Of a stretch of 64,000 nt of DNA, positions 49,501-63,200 are shown one piece after another. The first letter of the stretch is position 1. Every line of letters begins with the position of its first letter. Origin of the DNA: Zhengitettix transpicula (Eukaryota; Arthropoda; Insecta; Orthoptera; Tetrigidae); the NCBI GenBank assembly GCA_037074705.1, contig CM073591.1, positions 133,059,032 through 133,123,031 of the forward strand, given 5' to 3'. The notes below the pieces were generated by a model that was not told the origin of the DNA, searched no databases, and worked only from the letters and a program-made list of their open reading frames with translations. The position numbers and the translations under genes were made by a program.

Positions 49501-50296
49501 AAACTTATATGTTTTAAAAATCTAAGTAAAGAGATCTGGACGGAGAGACAAGTTATAAAAAACCTGCAAAACTGAAATAAAAAGTTTAGCGCCATGTTCA
49601 GATACATAAGCGTTTTGAAATAACACTTTCCGCAGAAAGGTATTGAAATAATAAGTCCGACTGTTGACCTGAAGAATAATACAAGAACTACAACTGTGTG
49701 CTTTGATCAAGTGCAGAATCAGTGATTAATGGCCTTTTTAGTGAATTATTCCAAAATTAAGTCTGGTACCAGCAGGACAGTTGTAAGTACAAACCAAAAT
49801 AATTAAATTCTGTAAACGGTAATTAAGGGTGTAGTCAGATTTTGTTTCTTTCCATTTAGTTAGATTTTATATTCTGTTCGTTTCAAGTTGGTTGAATTGT
49901 TAATTATTTAATTCATAATTTAGATTGTTCTTTCTTATCAAACCCAGTTAAAGACAGTGAGAAGAAGAGTTATTAAATTTTATTGTTTGTGAAATATAAA
50001 AGATTGTATTTTTACTTAGAACGTCGCAAATTATGAAATTATTGAATTCGGCATGCCAACCTAGGGCAAATCTTTTGTAAAACTAAATGAACACCTGTTG
50101 AAATAATCTTTGGAAAATTAAAAGTTTTTTAATCTTAATAAATTTTGTTCATTAATATCATTTAATTAACCTTGCTATTTTGCTCATTACAATATATATA
50201 TATATAGGAACTGAACACTTTCAGGTAAGCCACAACCTATCTCTCTGTCCTCTCTATACCAATATTTAAATTATTTTTGACAATGTCACATCCTTA

Positions 50297-50363
<67 letters not shown>

Positions 50364-53300
50364 ATATATGTATATATTGTCGTGACCAAATGGACACATC
50401 TATTATTTAAAATCTTAAAAACAACTAATTACAATTAAAAGAAAAAGAAGTTTACTCGTCAATTAAACTAGAACATTTAAAATGAGAACAAGATTAAAAG
50501 TGAAAAGATTGACTCTGATTAACAATTTTAATCAAAAAGAAGAGAACGAAATCTGACGGCTATCTTTTAATTACGTTCACATAATTAATTGTTTCGTAAA
50601 TTGTTACTCACGTCTGCCCAGCATTCCATCGTACCTTAATTTTTGAGAACACTATTGTGGGGTTTTACACTGCTTCTAAACTCACAGATTCTAAAGCAAA
50701 ATTTTTTATATGTCGTCAGGAACTCAGATGATCCTCCTTTCGTCATCTGTCGGTTGACCGCTCGCCTTAGGTGAATTCAGTGCTTTGTCGCTTGGGTAGT
50801 CTTTATTGTTCCGGACTTAAACCGAAACTTTTGCTATTCCTAGCTGGCTATGGACACAAAAACTGCTTTTTGTTAGCAGGTTTCGACGTTATACTTTGTC
50901 CTGCTAATTGCCAACCCAGTTGGATTTTCCTTCCAAAACTGTTATACCTTGACGAGGTCTTTCCGTGAACAGTCTCTCAACAAATCTCTCTGTGAGTTGT
51001 ACTCCTCAATATCTTAATGCAAACTGTCCTTCACCAAACCTTCCTGCCAACTGAACTGTCGTCTCACAATTTTAGCGCGGATACTCCATTTTGACTGACC
51101 TTCCGACAAAGGAACAGTGCTTGGCTTTTCTTTTGTTGTTTCAAAGCTCTTGCCGCTACAAAGGATTTCTTAAACAATTTATATTTTCAATTTCACAATT
51201 AATGTCTTAATTAATTGGCATTACAATATATATGTATATATATCTGGAGAGAAATAGCTAATCATGTCAAAATAAGATTAACTTCACCCATTCAGCTTGT
51301 GCTGAAGTTGAGGTAGGCTGAAGTTCACTTTAACATGAACCTTTGGTAAGGCAACTTGGTAGTGTAAAAACTATTCTGAAAACATGATCCACTGTGTTCA
51401 GTTTGGGATATGTTGTACATCAAAAAACTCATCTGGGAAAGTTGAGAGATGATAATTACAGGGTGTGATAAACAGATCTTGTCGCTTTATGTATATTGTT
51501 CCTAAGAATATAACAAATGTTTTTAAGAATGATAGTAGTGTTACTCCAGTTTGTCTCCCCTTGGAGCGGGTGTGGAAACATTCAAACCTTCTAAAACAGC
51601 CAATATTTGAATCGGATTTAAAGAGATTGATAGCATTTCTACCGATGTTATACATGTATAATTTCAACCCCTTACAGCATGGAAAAGGAGCACCCTTGCG
51701 GGTGGTGGTGGGGGAACATTACAAGAAAATAACGTGAATACATCCGTGATTGTAGTGAAATCCAGAGTTATGGATGTTACCAAATTTAATTATGACATTC
51801 AATTTGCCATGGATGGGGTGGAAATTTTGAAACATGGCCAATATTTGCATGCAATAAATATTTTTCAAGGTCAATGCGATTCATAATATTTCTCTAGACG
51901 TTCTCTGTGTATAATTTCAACCCCTTTCATTATGGGAGGGGAGCATACTGAGGGCAGGTGGTGGAGGGGCGTTACAATAAAATAATGTGAAAACCTACGA
52001 GATTCCAGTCAAAATGGGGGTTTTGGGTGTCACTGAGTTTATTTATGACAAACTGGGCAGCACGTGGGTAAGGGAGGGCCTGAAAGAAGTGGGTGGGAGT
52101 TTTTTCTGACAAGGTAACCAACCAAAGTTTGAGAGCAATAATTACTTTTTGTTTAATCCACAGTAGCTGGGATCGGATTTTTTAACATGGTAAAATGGCT
52201 GATATATTTGTCGAATGAAACTTTTTCAGGGACAATAAATTTAACTGCTTTCGGCATGGGAGGTGAGCACATTTAGGGGCAGGGGTCGAGGTGCGTTGCA
52301 TAAAAATAACGCAAAAGCAATCGTGAATGAAGTCAAATCTGGGGTTATGGTTATATGCCAACCTGTGAAACGCCGTGAACCCAGCCAGTACATAATAAAT
52401 CTGTTATGTGGTAAGGGAGTGTGTGGCTAGGGAAAGGCAGTTTGGATGTTCAGTCTAGGACTGTCTGTACTGTAGGATGTTTTAGAAAGAGGGTTCCCAA
52501 AGATAACTTTCAGAATCTGATGAGGGTCATTGGATGAAATTTTTGGTGTTATGACTGTGGCTTCAACAGCATTTTGAGTTGTGTTTTTGACAGTTTAACA
52601 GTGCTGTAGTGGTTGATGATGCATTCCGAAAAGGTTCTCCCTATTTGTTCAACATCGAATACAAGGTAATGTCAGCAATTAAATTAATTGTTGAATTTGA
52701 GGGGAAAGGCAGATAATATTTTTGATTTTGAAGATTTTGGCTATTTGTGGGAATTTTAGTGGAGGATTGTAGTAGATAGTTTACGCTTACATGGCACCTA
52801 TTCCTGATGCAAGGGTGGCATTTGCCTTTGGTATATATTGTGTGAGTGTGGGGTCTACAAGGGTAGACGAGGATGTTTCAGATATTAGAAGGTTACATCT
52901 GTATGCAATCCTTGTGCAGGTGGGGAGTAGTGGGAAGGTTGTTTTTGTTTTGGTATCAGGCTTGGATTGTAGTTCAGCGTAGGCAAGACAGTTGAGTGTT
53001 TGTAGTACAGGAAAGTTGATTGTGATTAGGAGAGATCTATGCTTTTTGTTTAGGTCAGGAATTGGTTTTTTATGTTGTTTTTTGAATAGAAAATAACCAA
53101 GACATCCTCCAAAAACAAATTTCCCATGCCTTATCCTCTGTCCAAATACCCAAAACTACTATATTAAAAGTAAAAGGTTTATGATTAATGTTTGAATTTG
53201 GATGAGTGATTGTAATTTATAAATTGTGTTATAATGAAAACTCTCATTTTATAAATTATTTGTAACTCATACTTATTTCCTGCAGGTTATTTGTATACAT

Positions 53301-56300
53301 GACCTGTCTTCTATTTATCGAGTTCCCATCATCATGGAAGCTCAGGGAATTGTGGAGTTTTTTAACGAACGGTTACAACTCAATATTGATATGCCTCGTC
53401 CACGCCGCTTTATGCAGAAATGGAAAGATCTAGCAGAAAGGTATCTATCTGAAAGAAAGGAGAGCAAGTTACTTAATTTAATTGTCGGTCGTGTCATAAA
53501 TCTATGCTGAGCTTAACTGAGTAGGTCTATCTTTGTATTACTTGTGCCTTTGACCTGCATTGCATATATTCTTTTCTTCATGAGTAGTTCTACGCCTGAC
53601 CATATGCATTCTCATAATTCGTATTCCCTCCTTTCTCATATTTATTTCTCTCCTTCCTCACTATCCAAAGATCGAATGTGACATTCACCAACTTAAAGTT
53701 TCTTAAATTGCAATTATTCCTTAATGGTACTCTTAAGTCTTCACTCCCTGTACTGTATCCATTCCTCCTCTATATCTAATCAGACTGTCTATATTCACCC
53801 AGTTCGTAGATTGTCCCAATAGCTTAAATGGCTAAAGTGTCTGTGTACTAAGCAGAATTTGTGGGTTCCTGCCCTAGTCTAATAAAATTTGAAGAACAAC
53901 CTTCAGTTCCTTATGGTGACAGCACACTTCACTTTCAGGTAAGCCACAGGCTATCTGTCTTTCCTTTCCATACCAATATTACAATTTTATGTATATATAT
54001 ATATATACATCCAGACACGTAAGGAAAATGTTACAAGGTCAAATTAAATAACACATTTGGATTGGAAAGAGAGACTGCTATGCCGACTTACTTGAAATCA
54101 GTAGTTGGTCCAGTCTGGTATAGGTGGAAGTTCAAATTTTCGAAGGCCTGAGCCCTTTCATCAGGAAGGAAGATCTGAACAGCGTTTAGGCCAGCCAAAA
54201 ATTCATGCCCTGCCGGTACTCTTTTCAGATCTTCTTTCCTGATGAAGGGGGCTCAGGCCCTCAAAAATTTGAACATCCACCTATGCCAGGCTGGATCCAA
54301 CTATTTATTTCAGGTATGTCGATGTCGCTATCTCTTTTTCCTACTAAAATGTGAAATATATACATACATATATATTGTAACAATCTTGGGGTACAATTTT
54401 ATTTGCAAGCTCCTTCCTCTCGTTGATTGATTCTTTTTTTAGGGTGCCAGATAGCTTTTGAACAAATAAATTATGAAAACTTATTATCTTCGAGACATGA
54501 GACATTACAGTACTCTCAGGACGTGCCTTTAACTGATGCGACACCTCTAAAATTGGTAACTCTGTAATCTCTCTTGCACATGCAATGCTGGTTTTGAGAC
54601 TTATCATCGCTAGTTTTTACTGGAGATGAAACATGGATCCTTTCCCTGCGAGTTCCTCTTTGCAATTGACTCCTATCCATGTTTGTGCCAAAACCAGGAC
54701 ACAAAAACAACAATACCAATGTGGCAATGCAGCAAACACAAAGGATGCCAACAAAGCAAACATAACAAGGACCCCATCCATGACTGATTGTTATGTTACA
54801 ATATATATATTATGAGAGGAGAAAGATGGGGAGGCACTGGCTTACCTGAAATTGATGGCTGGTGTTGCTGTTGGGCAGGAAGAAAAATTTCAAATTTTGC
54901 AAAGCTTTCACACTTTTTGCTGGTTGACCGACCATTTAAATGTATTTTATTTCAGAGTGGATATGCTCCGAAAAGAAGTAACTATTGCCCTTGTGGGGAA
55001 GTATACTAAGTTAGAAGATTCTTATGCATCCGTAAGTAAAGCTCTTCAACATGCTGCTGTCTGTGCTGGTTACAAACTCAATATAAAGGTATATTACTTG
55101 TGTTTACTCTTTTGTTAAATTAAATTGTATTTAATAATAATTCCATTGACACAGAATTTGAAAATTTGTGTTTTTTGTTTTTTAAACTTGTTAAGCCAAA
55201 TTTGACCCATTATGCACATGTGCATAATTCCAGAGATGCAAATCTGAAATTATTGAAATGAGGCAGTAAATATTACTCATTTCTGATTATTGTAATTCTA
55301 CCAGTTTCTATATGTAGGTGTACTATTTGTGGAAGATTTTAGAGTATTGTAGTGAGCTGAAGGATGGGGCAGACATGGTACCGTTCCTGTTAAGGATTTT
55401 AATTATTAAGTGACGAAGTCATATTTTGATAATTGGATAGTGAGGCAAGGTAGGAGAAAGGTTGGGAATAAGCTCCGAAGAAAGAATATGCTTTAGGCGT
55501 ACTAATACACTCAAAAGAATAATTTGTTCAAGGTGTGAATGTTTTTACCTGGGTTCAATTCCCAGCCCAGCCGAATATTTTTAGTCTTTTCTTCTTCCTT
55601 TCCTCTCCATGCCTTGAACATATGCTGAAAATTTTGGCCATAGTAGTCAACATAGAATGACCTGTCGATCAAATTTTTTTAAAAATTGGAACCTAATGGG
55701 GTCGCAAATTAAGTGATGATGCGTTAATTTAATAAATTCTCCTTTTTTTTGACATAAAATTGCTGGTTTGTGTGTTTATTTGTTATAATTATTATTATAT
55801 TGATCTGTTCAATCATTTTCCAATTCACATTCTTTTACTTTTTAATTTCCTATCCTTTTCTTTACTTTTTACCGTCTGTTCTAATGTGTATGTATGAATA
55901 TGTGTATGTATTTTTCCATTATTGTGACCTTTCCTTGAGAAAGGGTCAGAGAGTTGTTGACTTTACTGGGTGTTGATTATTGCTGTCTAACGGCTGGTAC
56001 ACTTTAGTTTCAATTCATCAATTCATGCCCAGCTGGCACAGAGTTCAGACCTTCTCTCCTGACAAAGAAGGATCAGGCCCTCAAAAATTTGTAATATTCT
56101 CTCACCTCAGCCTGACTGGACCAGCTATTGATTTCAGGTAAGTCGATTTCGCTGTCACTCTTTCCTATCTAAATGTGCCTCTCCTCCCACAGAATCTACC
56201 AAATTGCCTGTAGACTCTGCACTCCATTTTATATAGGCCAAACAAAAAGATCTTTCCCTGAATGAATAGCCAACCACCGCACCACTGTCAAACTTTCACA

Positions 56301-56942
56301 AATTGCATATCCAGTAGCTGCTCATGCCCAAAGCCACAATACAAATAATTTCAACCAATTGTTTACACTTACCATCCTTAAAGCCCTACCCTACTATTCA
56401 TCAGAGGCTGAAATCCATCTGTGTGAACTCTCCTTCCAACATGTCTTACATTCCAGGCAAAGCCCGGGAATCAAAATCCTTTAAAAAGTGCCCTTCCTAC
56501 CCACTACCTGCAAGAGTCCATGTGAGTATCTATGGGCATGTATGTGTGTGCTTGCATATATGTATGAGTATGTATGTGCATATTTTTATGTGTATGTACG
56601 CATAAAATGCTGTGTGTGAATGATTGTCATCTGGACCTTTCCTATGCCATGACTTCCCTTGAGGGAGAAAGTTACTAGCCTGGTGTGGTGTGTCTATTCT
56701 TTATAGACTACTGCTAGCTGTGTGGCAGTCAAAACTCCACAGTCTGAATCTGGCTAGTGCACAGAATGTTGTAACATTGTAGGAGGAGGCTGAGAACATC
56801 TGAAACTTTGAAGAACAATCTTGGGTCCTGTGTAGCTACACTGTGCTTCAATTTCAGGTAAGCCAAAAACACTCCTTTTCCTTTCTATACCAGTGATCTC
56901 GATGATTTTGACAATGTCACATCCTTACTCGTGTTTGTTTGC

Positions 56943-56990
<48 letters not shown>

Positions 56991-59900
56991 TGTAACGTTT
57001 CCCCCCAAGTCGGATACGCAATGCCGCGGCTGGGGAACAGGAGGTAAAGCAAAATTTATAAGGAATGTGGTTGGGGATCACTGAGGAAAACCGTTGAGGA
57101 ACGTGACCAGATTCGACTGTGCGGTAAATAAAATTCGGGACACTGGATACTTTACAATTTATAATTTTCATCAACCAGCAGAGTACAATTTAACCTTGCC
57201 AAAGGCAATTATGTTACAAAAATAAGATCAAGGAACGGCTCGTTTCATCACTAGTACAAAACAAATCGTCAAATTACTACGTTACGTCTGTCTCTCTGCA
57301 TTCACTGGCTCATGGCGGGATGACGCGAGGATCGCCACCACGCTGGCAGCAGGCGTCCGGGATGACCGGGCGCAGCGACGTCTTCCGGCCTCCTTGGACT
57401 GTAGCTCGTACGACCGGGGATGATCGTAGGGTCCTGGCAGCTTCTCCTTGGGTTGTCCGACCGGGCCGAGATCAGGTCGGCAGCGGCGAGGTATCGTGGA
57501 GGCTTCTCTAACAGCAATCCAAACACCAACGTTCACTCCAAGGTCTCTCGCTATATTCTAATTTACTTCATGGGGTCACTCGCCAGCTCGCCTCGGGGCC
57601 CCGTTCATTGCTCGCCGAATCGGGTGATTCGGCCGCGTGGGTCCGAATCGGGCACAACCTACAGGTCCTATTGCCCCAGTATCATAATACACGCAGTGGC
57701 GCATCGCACCACGCACACCAGTAAACAGCAAACAAACAAAATACCTGAGAAATAGAACGCATGGAAAAACATTTAAAACAGATTAATTTAATTTGCGGAG
57801 CGCAATAGTGACTAACTAGACTGTTGTGTCACTATATATATATATATATATAGTGACACATTTAGATAGGAAAGAGACTCAGCGATGCTGACTTACCTGA
57901 ATTAATAAGTGGACCAGTCTGACAGTGATAAGAGAATAACACAAATTTTGTATGATCTGAGCCTCCTTCATCAGGAAAGATCTGAACTGCATGCCAGCCG
58001 GAATTTGTGGTATTCCCTCACTGCTGCTAGATCGGACCAACTATTGATTTCAGGTAAGTCAGCATCGCTGTCTCTCTTTCCTAAATGTGTTATTTAATTT
58101 GACCTTGTCACATTTTAAGTGTTATATGTATATATAATTGCGATATTGGTTTGGAAAGGAAAGAGAGATAGTTTGTGGTTTACCTGAAAATAAAGTATGG
58201 TGTAGCCACAGGGAACCAAATGAAGTTCTTCAAATTTTCAGAGGCTGTCACCTCCTTCTTCAGGATCGTAGTGTTACGCCATTCTGTGCACAGGCCAGCT
58301 GTGGAATATATATATTTATATACATATATTGTAATATAAGATCCTGTTACAATTTTTATTTATTTTTTAATATCACAGTTCATAGATGCAGGAAATCTGG
58401 AAGATTCAACAAAACTAAGCGATCCTGTTCAGTTTCATGAAGCTTGGCAACAGTTGTGTAAAAGCAAGTAAGTATTTTCTTTATTTTTATATTTGTATTT
58501 CTTGTGGGGAAAATGTGGGGAAGAGAGAATTATTTGATGATTATTATTGTCATTTTGACTTCTTTTAAAAATTCCAAAAACTACTAACAGCTAAATCATT
58601 GGCTATGAAAAAATGAAATTACTGATAATTTAGTCAATAAAAGGAAAAGTCATATGCTTAAAGTTAAGCCACGTAATTTTTTAACAGTTTAATGATTTAG
58701 AAAATATTATTCATGTTAAATAAAACATTGCAATCATAAATAATCAAACTGTATATTAATAGTTTTAAATTGAAAAAGAAAGAGATATGTTTGATGGAAT
58801 ACCTGAAATTGGGGGCTGGTATTTTCATGTTGGACAGGACTGAGTTCATCAAATCTTTGGATGTGTCAGTATCCTAGCAGATCACACAGTGTTGAATTCA
58901 AACTCGGGGTCTTAGAGCTGTTCAACAGCAACAATAAACATTTAACAAAGCCAACAACTCTCTCTTTCTCTAAAGGAAAGGGCACAACACTGAAAAATAA
59001 AAAATTATTGAAATAATTAAAATAATTGCTGTAGGAAAGAAATAGAGGATGTGTGTGACTTTCCAAAAATGAGGTTAATGCCGCCGAATATTTGATGAAC
59101 TTCCTCCTGTCCTGAATTTCAGGTAAGCCTTCCATTTTTTCTTTTTCCTTTCTATACTCATTATTTTAATTACATGCACATAAACATTTATACACATACA
59201 CAATCTTGCATGTTTTGCTCGACAAGTACAGACTTCAACATTGATGCATATGGACATCAACTCTACTCTTCAATTATGCTACATCAAGTTTTTGACATGG
59301 GAGCAACATATACTTCTGTCAGTTCCACACTAACTACTTGTCAGTATTGAGCCCAGCTTCTGAGCCTCGAAAATTTTGCTGTCTTTGAGCCATCTGTGGC
59401 AACTTAGTTGCTACCATTAGTGTACAAATTGCAATGGTTGTGTGTAAAAGCAAACTTTACTTGCATCAATATTACAAAGAACAGCAGTCTTTTAAAAGTT
59501 GTCTATCTGCAGTCGAACAACATGAAAGTTTCAGCTGATAACACATACTGTGCTTTTATCATGCACAAAAGTGTCACCTTCTGTGACAAACCAAACAAAT
59601 TTTTCAAACCCCAAGTGATCAAAGTTAATGTCATTGATGACCCATCATCATCCACCTAAAACATTGTGCCCATCTGGTTATAAAGCGAGCATCACTTACC
59701 TATTCACTGGTAATAACATGTTAATGTACATGTACAAACTTTATTTGGAGCGGGGAAATTCAAAATTATTAATTACAATTAGATTATTTTGATTATTTTT
59801 TAACAAAAAATAAAACAATTAATATCAATTTACAAGAGGATGTGAAACAATGTATTCAAATTATATTACACTCCATCTGAACAAAAGCTAGCAGAAGAGA

Positions 59901-60143
59901 AATATCTATATCTAAAGTTCTATTTCAGTCTGACAATGCATAATAAATTGATTACCTTTCACCCGCATCCAATGTTCCATGCTAGTCTGCTCTCTATTTC
60001 TCCACACCTGAATGTGACTGTTTCCCGAATTTAATTTCTGTTACTCATATACTTTGAAAGTTTGGCATGTTCATTACTGCCTAACCTGGTGAAGCCAAAT
60101 ATTGATATAAGCCACTCTCTTTCCTATCCAAATGAATTATATA

Positions 60144-60202
<59 letters not shown>

Positions 60203-63200
60203 ACACACACACATATTGTAACAGATTTCATTATGTTCCACATTGCGTCAATATAATGTAATATATCTGATTATAGCCCCACAGTTTGGTGCCATAATGT
60301 AACAGATTTGAAGTCTTGGTACTCTCAATATACTCATTGCTCATGCATAAAAAGGCGCTAGATAATTTTTTATTAAAGAAATTACCAAAACTTTAGTGTA
60401 GCTTAACAAATTTATTATTTTTGAGACTCGAGATGTACAGAATTCTCAGGACATGGCTTTAATTGTTGTGACACTACCATCCATCTTACTTGCACTTTGC
60501 AAGACTTCTTTGAGATCATAATATTTCTTCTGATCCTGTTGTCATAAGTTGCTAACAGGGACTTGTCTGTCCATCATGTGTTCCTACTTGAGACTGTAAA
60601 CTAGTACATGCTTGTAGGCCACGCCACAATCACTACAATGATTACAGTATGGTCTACAATTACAAAAAAGTTGTGCCTTTGACCTTAATGGCCAAGGATT
60701 TTCAATCACCCAATTGTTTTTTTACCGAGTTACCATATTGAACACACATTGTAAAATGTGAACATATCCTAATAAACGTGACAGAACCACCATTATAATG
60801 TGTTTGAATGTTCATCCCCTTTTCCTGTACCCACACCACATTCTGACTGCTTATGCACACACACATATATGTACTCAAAGAAAGCATTATTAATTATACT
60901 GTACTACACTAATGAAGCATTTATAAGTACTAAGGATGCTTTTTATTTGTTTATATATGTGCAGTATCATACAAAATTTAACTGAATTGTTTCCTCTACA
61001 TTTAGTAGCACTGAAAAGTTTATCTTGACGACCAGAAATAATCAAAACTCTTGTAGAGAATCTCAATTTATGTCACTTTCTCTGTGTAGATTTGTATCAA
61101 TCCAAGTGATAAATAAACAACCTAGACTAGTATTTTTAATGATATTGGCCATATTAAATTACTTTTTTCTCTACAGTATTCCTAGAGTTCGAAATCAAGT
61201 TGTTTGTTACTACTGATAATTTAGCTGTTACAATAATATTGCCAAACGTTGGAAAATTATCAGGTTTGACTGAGTAAATACTAACTGATTTGTGTATTAT
61301 TATTATTAGTGGTGTGATTGTCCCTGGAGGATTTGGTAAACGAGGAATGGAAGGCAAAATTGCGGCCTGTCAGTGGTGTAGAGAAAATATGAAGCCACTT
61401 CTTGGAATCTGCTTAGGCCTTCAAGCTGCTGTCATAGAACTGTCCAGGTAAACATAGTTTATTTGCTTATCCACACATTTTTCATTCAGATTCCAGTATG
61501 TAGTATTTGCAATAATTAAACAACTCCAAACTGCTGCTTTCCCCCACATAATGTTGTAAGGCTTTCCTAGAAAAGTAATACAACCAACCATTCCTCACTG
61601 TCCACTGATGATTTTAGACTTCTCTTCCCCTCCCACTGTCACACTGAGCTCTTGTTCAGTAATATGGCAAGCTTCAACAGGAATAGACTGAATGTAGTAA
61701 TTTTATTCCTTTAAGGACTGATCAGACTTTTGTGTCCAGTTTTTATTACTATTCTTTCTTCTCTGATGATCAGTTTTTTACAATATGAAATGTTGGACTT
61801 GTTCTCCATCTTAGACATTGGAAACCCAAGCAAAACAAAACTTAATATGAATACACCAATGCAAAATTCCAATATAATATATGTATGCTTTTACAATCTT
61901 TCCATTTTTTTTTGGTATTGTTATCTTCTCCATTCATAAGTTATTGTTTAATTCACTATACCTTGCATAATTTATTTCAATTACTAATTTTGAGATATTT
62001 TGTATTACAGGAATGTATTGAATTTGTCAAATGCAAATTCTGTTGAAATAGATAAAGACACACCACATCCAGTAGTCATTGATATGCCAGAACATAATCC
62101 GGGTCAGATGGGAGGAACCATGCGATTGGGGCAACGTATCACAATATTTACTTCTGCTAATTCAATTACTAGTAAGTTCATTCTCAATGTTATGGCAACA
62201 AGTACTTTTTAATTTTATTTATTTATGATTTTTATGTCTGCCATGATTTCTCAGATTAAATTTATAAAATGAATAAATATTTAATATGTTTGAGAAAATT
62301 TATCAATATTTTTGTATATTCACAGTAGGATTTTGTTTTTTTTTGACAATGAAATGAATGCTAAAACTGTTGGTCAATTAAGTCTTCAAGTAGTTTAAAT
62401 ATATTGCAAGTAATTAGTCTTAAAATAGGACATTAAATACTCATTTTTCCTGTGTATGCCTGTATGATTTACTGTTATCTATCATTTTCTCATTATTTTT
62501 ATACAGAGCAGTTGTATGGGAAGAAAGATCGAATTCAAGAGAGGCATAGGCATCGTTATGAAGTGAATCCGAAGTATGTACCAGATTTGGAAGCTGCTGG
62601 ACTCAAATTTGTTGGTGAGTTTAGGAGATAGTTATGCCCACAAAATTGTACAGACAGGAATGAGAGACTTTGCTTATGGCTTACATGAGAAAGGTGGTTG
62701 GTGTCACTGTATTAGACAGGAAATTTGATAAAATTTTTGGAAGTTTGTGAATGGGAAGTCAAAGTGATTAGCAATTGAAGAAGAGAAACTAATAGGCAAA
62801 GAAATTCAGATTAAAAATCATTTTCCATAAATCACACCACTCAAATGACTATTCAGAACAGTGCACTGATGAAACTGTTGTTGAATTTTTGCAAGCATCT
62901 GTTAATAATACCATGTAGGGTACCTTAATTTCTTTTGTGGTGGGATCATGTAAAACATCCAAGGCTTTTTAATATAAATTGTAATATGTAATTAAAGATC
63001 TGTTTCTATCTCTCACCATAGTGAAATTTTGCACCTTGGAAGTTTTGCCTAAAAAAAGGCATTTTAAAAACAATCATTGGCGAGTTGATTTCAAATCTTC
63101 TCAACCACTGCATCAAGTAATCAAGCAACAGTGAGGAATTATTCACTATTGTGGTTATGTTTCTGAAAAAAAATGCAGGCCAATTTTGCTGAATGTAAAT

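Noticed and set aside
57282..57755. Overlapping open frames on both strands of the GC-rich insert
   Set aside because: Low stop density from high GC; nothing protein-like, frames compete on both strands.
58330..58351. Tiny TGTAAT...GTTACA segment next to CTPS exon 8
   Set aside because: Resembles LTR termini but is only 22 bases long with no second ATAT; probably chance.
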